Positions 1 through 8,841 of a stretch of 12,500 nt of DNA are shown in pieces. The position numbers and the translations under genes were made by a program. Numbering within the stretch: position 1 is the first letter of the stretch; each line of letters starts with the position of its first letter. The stretch is taken from contig WPIO01000016.1 of the NCBI GenBank assembly GCA_009760855.2, positions 3,252,501 to 3,265,000 of the forward strand, read 5' to 3'. A model generated the notes under the pieces. The model was not told where the DNA came from. It did not search any database and was given only the letters and a program-made list of their open reading frames with translations. The DNA comes from Cristatella mucedo. Its lineage: Eukaryota; Bryozoa; Phylactolaemata; Cristatellidae.

Positions 1-40
1 TCGGCCCCGAGATCGTGGGTTCGAATCCTGCATTGGGCGA
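1..40 (+). tRNA. 3' half of a tRNA gene or tRNA-derived SINE (cut by window edge)
   Basis: Bases 19-28 carry an RNA polymerase III B-box/T-arm: loop TTCGAAT at 20-26, closed by a five-pair stem of GTGGG (15-19) with CCTGC (27-31), including two G-T wobbles. A five-base variable region (10-14) precedes it and an acceptor-like strand ATTGGGC follows at 32-38. No encoded CCA is seen, as expected in a eukaryote. The 5' half (A-box, D arm, anticodon) lies outside the window, so the isotype cannot be read. No run of four T follows closely, which leans towards a tRNA-derived SINE head or a pseudogene rather than an active gene. Confidence 0.4.
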
Positions 41-1577
41 TCCTTTATTGCCCGCTGCACCTACTCTCCGAGTGGGGTGGGAGGAGGGGTGCACGTGCCA
101 CTTCCGGAGCTCTCGTTTCGACCTTCGATGGCCTAATGCGTGGGAGCGGATCTCTGCGGCTGGCGTGGGCGGCAGGCGCAGAGATCCGTAGCTGGAAAAG
201 CTGCCGAATTCGCCGTCTTCTTCTCTGGCTGCCCACTAGGAGTCAAACTCCAGGGCCAAGCGCCCATAAGCAGCAGCAGCGCTCGCTGGCGCTAGCTGAA
301 CCGGCAGCCTACTGGCCGGACTTGGGACTTGTGCCGCGTGCATGTGCAGCCCGGGCTGCATTCCCGTGCTGCTAGCTCCTCCGCATTCTTCCCCTTGATG
401 ATGCCGCAATCTCGTGCTGATGCATCAGGCATACTCTCCTAGTTTGGTCTTTCAGCGGATCGTACCCCTTTCCTTTGAGAGGTCCCTCCCACATTAGTAA
501 ACATGCACAATTCCTACTTTGTCAGTGTAGCCTACGTTTTCTGCCTCTCCCCACCATACCCCGAGGTGCAGCCTAGCTGTGTTGCGACACACCGGCTAGA
601 GCATGTAGCAGCAGCAGCAGCTGTGGCTCTGTCGGTGCCAATTGGTGACCTTGCGGTGGCCTGGCAGCTTGTAGTGGCTGGCGTCCTTCATTATGGTTTG
701 TAAGCCAGCTCTGCGGGTGTCTGTCACGTGCCGTGCAGACCACTGCGGCAGCAACTGTGGCAGTGGAGGCACCTGCTGCTGCCGATCGTGGCCGCTGGCT
801 TCGGACGTAGCTTCCAAGTGGTTTCCGAGCTTTCGCCGATGTGGTGCTGGGCAGCAGACCGCCGAAGTGTGAAGCAATTATTGGCTGCTGCACTAGGCTA
901 CTTTCCGGGGATTTCGGTGTAGCAGCAGCACACTAGCGGCAGCAGTAGCGTCGCCCTGCCCCACCCTGTCACGGATGCATCTAGTGCCCTGTCCTACTCT
1001 CTGAGCTACTGCTGAGCAGTTGTCAGCACATCAGCACACTGTTGACACAGTGTGCCACAGGTGCGTACCATGACTTGTGCCGTCTAAGCCGTGCTGTTGG
1101 CAACCTGCTCTTCATCCATCCTGGAATCGCTGGAATTCAGTGCACCGGAAAAGGCGTGGCCAAATCTAGTTAACAGTCCTGCTATCCCGGAGGGAGCTGC
1201 TCCTGGTGCCTGCCTGCCGGGCTGAGAGCTGGTCTTATTTCTTCCTGCTTCTCTCCTTCCTGTTTCTGTTTGGAGCCCTCCTAGCTAGTTTCTCACGGCT
1301 GCTGCATCGATTAACTCTTCCCATGCAAATGTTTGTTGGGCAGTGCATTATGTGAGTAATTCTAATGTTCACCTTGCCTTGCTGATTTCCTGCTGCTGCA
1401 CTCTGCCCACCAATCTGAGTGGCATTAGTAAGCCAGCAGCAGGTGGTTGTATACAAGGGCGGCTATTGTGTGAAGGAGTATCACTATTGACCTTGGGCTT
1501 TCCAGTGGGACTACGATTGCGCCTTCCTGAGCCAGAGACTGAACTTGATGACATGTAGCCTTTTAGCCAGCTCAGTC
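41..1577. other. No recognisable gene; scattered CAG/CTG triplet runs
   Basis: Open frames here are short, overlap on both strands and match no family I recognise. The stretch has several short runs of CAG/CTG (about 270-280, 607-621, 764-782, 922-944), pyrimidine-rich patches such as about 1245-1265, and a small hairpin listed separately. There is no clear promoter-exon-polyA arrangement. Confidence 0.5.
1034..1055. repeat. Small perfect inverted repeat (9-bp arms, 4-nt loop)
   Basis: GCACACTGT at 1034-1042 is followed by the loop TGAC and its exact reverse complement ACAGTGTGC at 1047-1055. Pairing stops at both ends. It could form a small hairpin; it is short enough to be chance in 12.5 kb. 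Confidence 0.6.
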
Positions 1578-1590
1578 GGGGGGGGGGGGG
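1578..1590. repeat. Poly-G run (13 G)
   Basis: Thirteen consecutive G on the plus strand, followed by TGGTTGG. It is a mononucleotide microsatellite, and its length may be unreliable because of sequencing error. Confidence 0.9.
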
Positions 1591-2146
1591 TGGTTGGCAT
1601 CAGCCGTTGGCCACGCTGGCCGGACTCCAAGCAGTAACCTAGGAGCTCTGGCGTGAGTTGCTAGACGTGCAGTTGCTATCATCGGATTGGCATGCGATTG
1701 GTGACCTGTTACAGCTCTAGAGTAAGGCCCTGCTGGTTGCACTGCCACAAACAGCAGCAGCATCCAAGCGGCTGGGGCCACTCTCCGGGTGGATAAAAAA
1801 AAAATGCCAAGCTCACAACCTCCAGACCACGTCTGCTGACCCACATGGTGTCTGATCCAAATTAATGATCAAGGCGAATTGCATTTGTTCTCATCGTCCT
1901 TGCCAATTGGGCCACCTTCGACGTTGGCCCAGTTCAACTTTAACTCAGTCCGAGGGCTGCAGGTTAGGCTGGAGCTCACTTCAGAGCTGTTTAGTAGGCT
2001 TTATGAAAGAGTGTCGTGATAGGGATGATGACAGCGATCTCGAGTGTGGCTGTCTGCTCAGGCATTCGTGGTGCTGCAGCTGGCTGGTGCTGCAGCACCT
2101 CCCCCACAGATATCCCAACGTACGGCCACCCCTCAGACCGACGCAG
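1591..2146. other. No recognisable gene; contains a 10-A run
   Basis: No open frame here looks like a known protein. A run of ten A lies at 1795-1804, and a short CAG run at about 1751-1762. The region from 2044 belongs to an open frame that runs through the downstream CTG tract, but its non-repeat part has no recognisable domain. Confidence 0.45.
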
Positions 2147-2188
2147 CCGAAGGGCAGCGGCTTGGCCTGCCAAGCCGCTGCCCTTCGG
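2147..2188. repeat. Perfect inverted repeat, 19-bp arms with a 4-nt loop
   Basis: The 19 bases at 2147-2165 (CCGAAGGGCAGCGGCTTGG) are the exact reverse complement of 2170-2188, separated by CCTG. The middle C-G of the loop can also pair, giving 20 bp around two unpaired bases. After a G/G mismatch (2146/2189), three more outer pairs (2143-2145 with 2190-2192) also match. This very stable GC-rich hairpin/cruciform lies 168 bp before the CTG tract. The loop is too short for a typical microRNA precursor, and no T-run supports a terminator role. Confidence 0.95.
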
Positions 2189-2353
2189 GTGCAGCCGGTG
2201 CTGCCCAGGCCCCTTTCCTAGGTCGAGGCTCGGTGCCTTTTGGACAGTTCCCGGGTATACCGGGTGGGAGCATATACAGTGAACTCAGGCGATTGATTAC
2301 CCTGCTCTGCTTGCTCCCTGCTCACTACATCGTCACTGGGCCACCAAAGGAAC

Positions 2354-2559
<206 letters not shown>

Positions 2560-3581
2560 ATTCTCAGCATAATTTTCAGCTTTACTGGAGCCAATACTTT
2601 GCCCCCTCCCTACCCTTGGCAGTGCTGGGTTGATTTTGATTTTCTCATTAGCTCTCTGGCTCTCTTGCACACACCTGTTGGCACTTGTCGTGCAGTTGGC
2701 AAAACATCATACAGGGTGGGGCCCCTAGGTGGTACCAAATTGTATAATTTGGATCGGTCAGCCTAAAGAGAGCCCCTGTGTGCGGCCAGAGTCCTCGGCT
2801 GACTACTGCTGCTGCTATTTGATACCTGGAACTCGGCCTCTGCTGACTCGCCTCACTGTCTCCTTCCCCCTTCTGATACCCATCTCCCCGGCCAGTCTCG
2901 ACCTTTGACCCTGCCAGCAGCAGCAGCTGGACTGCTCTGCCTCCTCTGCAACCATGTGATAAGAGCATTCTTGCTCAGCCTTTGGCTTCCTTGCAAGCAC
3001 GACCAGCTTGGTGGGGTGGGGTGGTGGTCCCCCCTCCGCAGCAGTCTAGACGAAGGGTGTGGAGGCAAGGAGGTGTGGGAAGGTGAGGCTTTCACGAGCT
3101 TGGAGCAGGGTGGGGTGGGTAGGGCGCTTACTATATATAATAATTATTGTCCCTTCAAAGATGTCTCTAAATTCAGCAAAGCTTAGGGTGGCTGAGCGAG
3201 AGGGGGCTGAGGTGCTAACCAACGGTGGCTGCTGCGATGAGTGCACTGACTGAGAGCCCTGCTCCTCACTGCGCGAGCGATCCTTCGAGCACTAGGTCGC
3301 TGTCACCTGCTTCAACTACTATATCTGCTACCTGTACGATGTAGCAAGATATGGATACAGCCAACGTGTATTTCTGCAACAAGTTTAAAAGTCTTCTTTC
3401 CAATGCTACTACTTCTATGCAGGCATTGGTAGGGATGGGGATTTTTTTTCTTTGCCATGCATTTCTTCTGTACTCCACTGCCATGCCAGTCCACAGCTGC
3501 AAACCCTTCCCAGTGCATGCCAAAATATCGGCTGAGCTACATGAGCCCTGAGCTGCTGGACCGACCACCCTTAGTGCTTGC
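2560..3581. other. No recognisable gene
   Basis: Short overlapping frames on both strands, none with a known domain. CAG/CTG runs recur at about 2805-2816 and 2912-2922. A G-rich stretch lies at about 3010-3120, and an A/T-rich patch with ATATATAATAATTATT at about 3131-3148 resembles a decayed retroelement tail but is too weak to call. Confidence 0.45.
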
Positions 3582-3590
3582 GAGCTCTTC

Positions 3591-3686
<96 letters not shown>

Positions 3687-3708
3687 TCTCTGTTTCTCTC
3701 TCTCCTCT
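3582..3708. repeat. CT/GA dinucleotide microsatellite
   Basis: A nearly pure CT tract, interrupted by CCC near 3643-3645 and decaying through ATCTCTCTGTTTCTC at its right end. It creates a false Ser-Leu open frame on plus and an Arg-Glu frame on minus. Polypurine-polypyrimidine DNA of this kind can adopt triplex (H-DNA) structure. Confidence 0.95.
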
Positions 3709-3939
3709 GCTTAGAGCTGTTGCATGGGAGGGTACCACCAGTTTGTACTCGAGGTGTGACCTGACTGCAAATGGCAATGCTCTGCAGCAGTTCAACAGTT
3801 CAGTTGCTATGCTGTCTCACTGCAGACGTCTCAGTCGGATGCTCTTATTCCCTGTATCTGTATGTCGGTACAGACGTCGATTGATGTACTGCATTCACTC
3901 AAATTTCACGATTGTCTTCTCATTGCAGGCATGTTGTCA

Positions 3940-4012
3940 TCTAATAATACTAACGACACACTTGATAAAGCGCCCTCAGAGAACTCAATCTCTTTCTAGG
4001 CACTTTACATTT
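3940..4012 (-). mobile_element. 3' tail of an L2-like LINE or a SINE sharing its tail, minus strand
   Basis: Read on the minus strand, 4012 to 3959 matches the plus-strand tail at 12386-12439 at 50 of 54 positions by my own alignment. Shared landmarks are AAATGTAAAG, GAGATTGAGTTCTCT and GCTTTATCAAGTG. It is followed by a decayed ATT-rich end (about 3940-3950). A GTAAAGCGCC-like start with an ATT-repeat end is typical of L2-clade LINE 3' ends and of SINEs that borrow them. The similarity stops just past 4012, and I found no reverse transcriptase remnant next to it, so this is either a heavily 5'-truncated LINE copy or a SINE tail. Confidence 0.75.
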
Positions 4013-4440
4013 GCTGCAAAGGAAACACGATCCTAATGCTATATCTGGATTCGTCTGGATTTCAAACGGTCTATCCATCCATTTTATTTCAAGTTTGTGT
4101 TTCTACTACCCCCTCGGCTAATCCATACTCCGATGAGCACCTGCTGTATGGGCCGATCTGCCAGCAAAGCAGCGATACAATATATCTACTTTCAGCACCA
4201 GTAGCAGAGACAAGCCTATCCGCCTTCTCGATGTGCTGCCAGGCTTCTCATGTCCTTCGTTCCATTCGGTGTGAGTTAGCAGGGCTGATCCTCTGTGACC
4301 GACGAATTCTGTGAATATGTGTTGTGAAGAGCAGATCAATGCACCATATAATCAGGACAGTGAAAATATGGTCCAGAGATAAATCTTTCTTCAGATGCTG
4401 TCTTCTTTAATTTGGATGTGAACTTCAGGACATGGATATG

Positions 4441-4443
<3 letters not shown>
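4013..4443. other. No recognisable gene
   Basis: Two moderate open frames on opposite strands (4036-4314 plus, 4118-4339 minus) overlap and show no family resemblance. It may be flank or unrecognised body of the minus-strand repeat to its left, but I see no match to the 3' UTR of the related copy at 12143-12385. Confidence 0.4.
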
Positions 4444-4523
<80 letters not shown>

Positions 4524-4546
4524 CTCTGTCTCTCTCTGTGTGTGTC

Positions 4547-4643
<97 letters not shown>

Positions 4644-4661
4644 TCCCTCCCTCCCTCCCTC

Positions 4662-4703
<42 letters not shown>

Positions 4704-4708
4704 CCTAT
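4444..4708. repeat. Compound CT / GT / CTGT / CCCT microsatellite
   Basis: The tract begins as pure TC (about 4444-4513). It passes through GTGTGTGT and CTGTCTGT variants (about 4513-4568), returns to pure CT (to about 4640), then CCCT-type units (about 4641-4664), more CT, and ends near 4708. Long frames across it encode only Ser-Leu or Arg-Glu repeats and are not genes. The ordered unit changes suggest successive point mutations spread by slippage. Confidence 0.95.
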
Positions 4709-5971
4709 CCCCACACCATCCTTCTCACTTTCTTTCTCCCACTCTCTCCCTGCATCTCTGTGTCTATTACTCTCACTCTTAAATATAGCCCACCTATAGC
4801 TCGCATGTGTATAGGTGCTGTGTGCAGCCAGCTTCTACCTTGTGCTCAGTTGTGATGTCTGGGGGAAGTGACGTTTTGTAAGAACCTTAACCATTGTTCT
4901 GTCTGTTTGTCTATCAGAGGCTCTCAATCTGTTTGGTGGCTGGCTGCCGCTTAGTCTGATGAAGTTGCACGGTAGTATGCAATAAGTGTAAGAGTACTAT
5001 AGCTATACTCATCAACTCGCTATTGAGGTAATGTTGCCGGGCATTCGTTGGGGCATTTGCAGCTCATAAATATCGTGCTGATCATTTAGTTTGCACGGAT
5101 GCTGAACGAAATACAGGTCACCGGGCATTGCAGAATCTTTCATCGACGTTTGCATTGGCTGCCGACTGTATATTGAAACTGAATCCTTTTGTCAACTGCC
5201 AAAACACACTTTCTCACGGCGCCGATGCACCCAGCAGCAGCAGCCCGCCTGCATTTCATTAGAGCTATTCCTATGCTGATGACCTATATCGCCGTCTGTA
5301 GTTCGGCTGCCGAGCATTAGCCGTTCGGCTGCTGCATAATCAGCATCTATTTTTCTCGTCTCGGCCCCACGACAGCGATTTGAGAGACGCACCTGGGCAC
5401 CTCTGTCGACTGTTTTGGCTAACTCGGGCAACTCGCCGCCACTACCCTCTCCCGCCCCACCCCACTAGGTCCTAGGGCCGATACAACTTGTAGGCCTGCT
5501 TTTGGTCACGTTGGCGGAAGCAGCACTCTTTAGCTGAGAAGTAGTGTTCACTTCCAGCTTCCTTAGCAGCGACGTGCCGGTGCTGGGCTCCGAAACCGAA
5601 TCGTCCCCGTGCTGACGTCGGCTCGGCAGCAATCCGTGTCATCCACTGCCACTTGTGTAGTCGAAGCCTGTGTGCGCCGTGCTGAGACTGCAGAGCAGAG
5701 CTAGAAACAAAGCTGCTTGCTTAGCTTATCGGCTGCTGGTAATTGTCCGGCAGCAAGCACGTTTTCCCTCAGCCATTAGTCTTGTATTCCTGGCATGTGG
5801 CAATGCAATGGTTGCAAAGCTGCAAGCTGCTGTCGCCAAACTGCTGCTGCCAAACTGCTGCCACTGTGGCTGCGTTCAATGCACCGAGCACCCGTGTTTG
5901 CACAGCACCGGAAACTCTCGGCCTGTGTTTTGCGATGCCTCTGGGCAGTGATGCAACCTGGTTTGTAAATA
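4709..5971. other. No recognisable gene; short CAG/CTG runs
   Basis: About 1.2 kb with stops in all frames at ordinary density and no recognisable domain. CAG/CTG runs occur at about 5231-5243 and 5843-5865. The longest frames (5670-5951 and 5743-6030 plus, 5769-6080 minus) overlap one another and have no protein-like features. Confidence 0.45.
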
Positions 5972-6000
5972 AGAGAGAGAGAGAGAGAGAGAGAAAGAAA
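5972..6000. repeat. GA dinucleotide microsatellite
   Basis: Alternating A and G for roughly 22 bases, then GAAAGAAA, ending at GAATTC. It is the reverse orientation of the CT tracts at 3582 and 4444. Confidence 0.9.
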
Positions 6001-6718
6001 GAATTCGAAGCACCCACTGTGGTGACCTGACCTTGAGTGAGAGCCAGGAGAAGACTTGGTCCCGATTGCAGCAAGTGCAAGCTGCCTGGCTGTGACTAGT
6101 ATGCTGATGCTGCTGCTAGGGTGCTGCCAGCGCTAGGGGCCTGTCTTAAAATGCAGCTGCTGTGCCCTGCTGCCGTTATTGCCGAAACTTACCGAAACAG
6201 CAGAAAATGAAAAAGAAAAGCTGTCAACCTGTGGTGGGCAGGATCAGGTCGGAAGTGGCTACTTAGGGAGCCCTGGGTCTGCAGTAGGTGCTTGCCTTCG
6301 GCAGCAGCCTGGCTTAATGAATAGCCATTCTGCTCAGGACAAAACAGCCTAACCAAACTGACCAGCGTGGGTGCACACAAAAGATGGCTGTTCAGGTTTC
6401 AGCAGGCAGTGCTGGCATTGCTGCCCATTCAGCAGCTTACACCTTATCACAGCTCTTAATCGTGGCTCTTCCCCGGCTGTCATTATGCCTGGTCTCTCGC
6501 GAGCCCCACCACAGACCTCGTCCACTTAACTGGTGGGTGGGGGTGAGGCGATCGGACTGCACGACTCAGTTACTACTATTCATGGTAGCTGCTGCTTCTG
6601 CTACCGCTGTAATTGCCTCTTGACACATGCCGAGTGGTGAGATTATATGTGTATGTAGGTGCGTGCAATTCATTTCCACGGCACCCTAAGATGTGTCTAT
6701 CCAGGCACTTTGCATATG
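6001..6718. other. No recognisable gene
   Basis: CTG-rich patch at about 6100-6117, a purine-rich patch at about 6200-6222, and only short unrecognised frames. Confidence 0.4.
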
Positions 6719-6770
6719 CCATAAGGCTCGAGCCCACGACCTCGGTGATCAAGACGAGTACTTTCCTGTG
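6719..6770 (-). repeat. Degenerate tRNA-like (SINE-type) segment, minus strand
   Basis: On the minus strand the segment reads CCGAGGTCGTGGGCTCGAGCC, a variable-region plus T-arm pattern: stem GTGGG pairs with CTTAT through wobbles, closing the loop CTCGAGC. The same pattern with fewer changes is at 9-28. An imperfect four-pair anticodon-like stem (CTCG with CGAG) lies just 5' of it, around 6743-6760. I could not find a convincing A-box further upstream, so this is most likely a decayed tRNA pseudogene or SINE head rather than a functional tRNA. Confidence 0.35.
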
Positions 6771-6894
6771 TGCAGTGTGCTTCTCCTGCAGTGAACGCTT
6801 GAGGGCTTGGCAATGCACCTATGCTCGTGACCAGAAGATTGTGACCAGTACTTACTTCAGAGAGGAGGCTCTGGCTGTGGCAGCGCCTGTATGG

Positions 6895-6935
6895 GGCGTG
6901 CGTGCCTGCATTGGCCAGATGCAGGCACGCATGCC
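6895..6935. repeat. Inverted repeat, 17-bp arms with a 7-nt loop
   Basis: Bases 6895-6911 pair with 6919-6935. The innermost 13 pairs are perfect, there is one G-T wobble (6898/6932), then three more pairs. The loop is TGGCCAG. Within a GC- and TGCATGC-rich neighbourhood this is a clear fold-back structure. A short CGTG/CATGC repetition around it may have helped generate it. Confidence 0.88.
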
Positions 6936-7090
6936 GTGCTGCGTGCATGCACTTCGCGTCGCTTGGCCACTGCAGTTTAATACCGGTGTCCCCGAGTCCA
7001 GTCTCCAAGAAAATAAACAACGTTATTTTACAAGTGCCAGCCGAAGCTGTTGTCATCCCGGTGACTTTAGAAGGGTTAAGCTTGCATCGC

Positions 7091-7122
7091 TATAAACGAT
7101 CCCTGAGACGTGACGTCACGTG
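7091..7122. promoter_or_regulatory. TATA-like motif with overlapping CRE and E-box (candidate only)
   Basis: TATAAA occurs at 7091-7096. ACGTGACGTCACGT at 7108-7121 is a perfect 14-bp palindrome containing the cAMP-response element core TGACGTCA (7111-7118) and overlapping an E-box CACGTG (7117-7122). CREB/ATF and bHLH factors are known to bind these cores in animals. No gene with a start in the right place is recognised on either side, so this is a motif observation and not a proven promoter. Confidence 0.2.
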
Positions 7123-7455
7123 AGCCTGTATCAAGCGAATCTATAGGCTGGATGGTTGCAAGCTTGTGGACAGTTTTGCTGTAGATGCCATCCGGCCATC
7201 GGTATTTCGGCATCAAGCAAGCAAGGTCTTGCTTTCCAACCCTTTCCGTTTCCAACCATTTGAGTTGTTATCAGATCTTTGGATTAGTTTGACACTTCCG
7301 ACCGAGAAACCTGCCTGCTGTGACTAGCGCTCGATCGTCATTCATCGATTAGCTTTTGCAACCAGCGAGACAGCCTCCAGCCTGTTTTGGCCTGTTGTCT
7401 CATGATCTGATTGACACGTGCTCTCATTTGATCCACCACTCCAACTGTTGCTGCT
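7123..7455. other. No recognisable gene
   Basis: Ordinary mixed sequence with no long frame, no microsatellite and no match to the LINE families in the window. The left end of the neighbouring minus-strand LINE fragment is near 7456. Confidence 0.4.
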
Positions 7456-7760
7456 GTACCTCCATCTGTAACTCCACAAAGCCAAACTGACTATGTAGAT
7501 GTTACTCAGGAGAGTTTCCTGGAGCGCTCTTACTGCCTAAGCGGCTTCCTGTGCGCAGCAGGTAGTCAACAGACTTCATATCACTCAATTAAGAGAAAGT
7601 TTGAAGCATAGCTGAGGCGGGTGAGCGGTCGAGGTAGTTAGTGAGTAGCACGGAAGTAGAAGCTCAGGACGGCTAGAAAGGATGTGCCGCAGTCGGCAGC
7701 AGGAGAGCTGATGTCATTGCATAAGAAGCAGCCCCAGTTATGCAAGACAGCTGTGCCATT
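7456..7760 (-). mobile_element. 3' end of a LINE (same family as fragment B), minus strand, decayed
   Basis: Read on the minus strand this segment aligns with fragment B at about 11600-11900. The translated core SPAADCGTSFLAVLSFYF matches SPTADCGTSFSAVLSCYF of B, and 66 of 78 bases agree over the best block by my alignment. The match continues past the coding end through the 3' UTR landmark TTTGTGGAGTTAC, ending at GGTAC near 7456. There B has an ATTAC-repeat tail, whereas this copy runs into GCAGCAACAG. A four-base insertion after ...ATH puts a stop in the frame, so it is a pseudogene. Similarity may extend weakly to about 7790, but the reverse transcriptase portion is not readable. The family is most like the L2/CR1 clade, inferred from copy B. 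Confidence 0.82.
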
Positions 7761-8717
7761 TTCATTCGCAAGAACCTGCCAACATTCCCTCTCGTTGCCA
7801 TCAACTTGCTGTGGTTTTTTGCTCTGGCGGCTCGCCCTCCTCACACCACCCCGTGTCAAAATCAGGCCGTGTCGGCAAGTTACAGTCAGTGGAATCTTCG
7901 ACAAAACGTCTTAACTTTGCTGTAGCCCAGTCTGAAGCTGTCGAGAAAGGAGTGGGAACTATTCTGATTTCGTGTTGATTTGATTTGAAGTTGAGTAGTA
8001 GAAGGTTTTCGAAGAGAAGACATAGTCGCTTCCACCAAGTGCTGGCAAAGTCGTGCTCGGAATGGATCGTGGGAGTGGCAACGATCACCTTGCAGCGATT
8101 GCTGAAGCCGATTGTGTGCATTCGTGTGTGTGCACGTGCGCCGCGTGCGACACGGCAATGGAACCGATATGCTGCCGGCAGTTAACTAGTGACAGTTTAT
8201 TACAGTTGTATTGGCGCCTGGTTGTGCTGTGGTGGCTGGATTCAGGTTGCTATGCAAGTCCGTGGTCGGTCATATGGTCTTTCGTTCGTTCTTTGAATGG
8301 TGTGGACTCCACCCCAGCTAGTTCTTTGCCGAAATCGCCCTGAAACTGCTGCTATCGCTCCTAATAAAAAAATGTCTGACTGACACATTCGAAACTTCAA
8401 TGAATCCTGATGCACACCCCCTCCACCACCACCCCTCAGCTGGGGTAGTGGCTATGTTACTCTCTCGCTGCACGGCAGCAGCAGTGCTAGACCCAGAACC
8501 TGTGTAACAGCTGCAGGCTAAGACCCGGCCACAGTCGCTTGCATGGACCCCTGAGCTTATCCTGTATTAGCTGTTTCCACTCTCAAATGCTCAAAAAATA
8601 TGCCCAGACCACAAAATGCTGCGTCATTGCTGGTCCTTCCGCATGTTGTCGTGGTCTTGCTGCTCCGGATCTCGGCTTGCAAGTTTCCTCTCTCTCCGGC
8701 CCTGCGACTTGTCCCAG

Positions 8718-8841
8718 GGTCGATCTACCGGTTGGCCTGCTGAAATTTCCTGTTGACTCGGATAATGCTGTTGGCATGGCTTCAAGTGCATCTTCCTGTT
8801 TCGAGGGATTGTTTCGGTATCTCGATGCGTTGCTCTTCATG
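8718..8841 (+). other. Weak candidate internal exon, product unknown
   Basis: Within an open plus frame (8539-8958), a pyrimidine-rich stretch ends in CAG at 8715-8717. After 124 bases, ATG is followed by GTGAGC (8842-8847), a good match to an animal splice donor. The enclosed translation begins GRSTGWPA or VDLPVGLLKF depending on frame; in the open frame it includes VDLPVGLLKFPVDSDNAVGM and a hydrophobic YLDALLFM end. I recognise no family. No partner exon is apparent, and such acceptor-donor pairs arise often by chance, so this is offered only as a test site. Confidence 0.12.

Noticed and set aside
3131-3150. GCGCTTAC...ATAATAATTATT resembling an L2-type 3' end
   Set aside because: Only a few bases fit and the conserved GATTGAGTTCTC landmark is absent.
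3765-3850. Apparent similarity of CTCTGCAGCAG...GACGTCTCAGTCG to LINE fragment A (10926-10970)
   Set aside because: Only short words match and the translation lacks the LINE blocks, so it is probably chance in CAG-rich DNA.
3902-3930. Splice-acceptor-like pyrimidine tract ending in TTGCAG
   Set aside because: No open exon or donor follows, and it runs into a repeat tail.
3578-4036. 152-residue Ser-Leu-rich plus frame and its Arg-Glu-rich minus counterpart (3266-3685)
   Set aside because: Both are translations of a CT/GA microsatellite. RE/SL repeats of this kind are not evidence of an SR-type protein without other support.
4391-4855. Several 90-147-residue frames across the second CT tract
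   Set aside because: Stop-free only because of the dinucleotide repeat, with overlapping versions in several frames.
6613-7095. 160-residue plus frame
   Set aside because: Overlaps a 119-residue minus frame, a tRNA-like remnant and a hairpin; its composition and content show no protein family.
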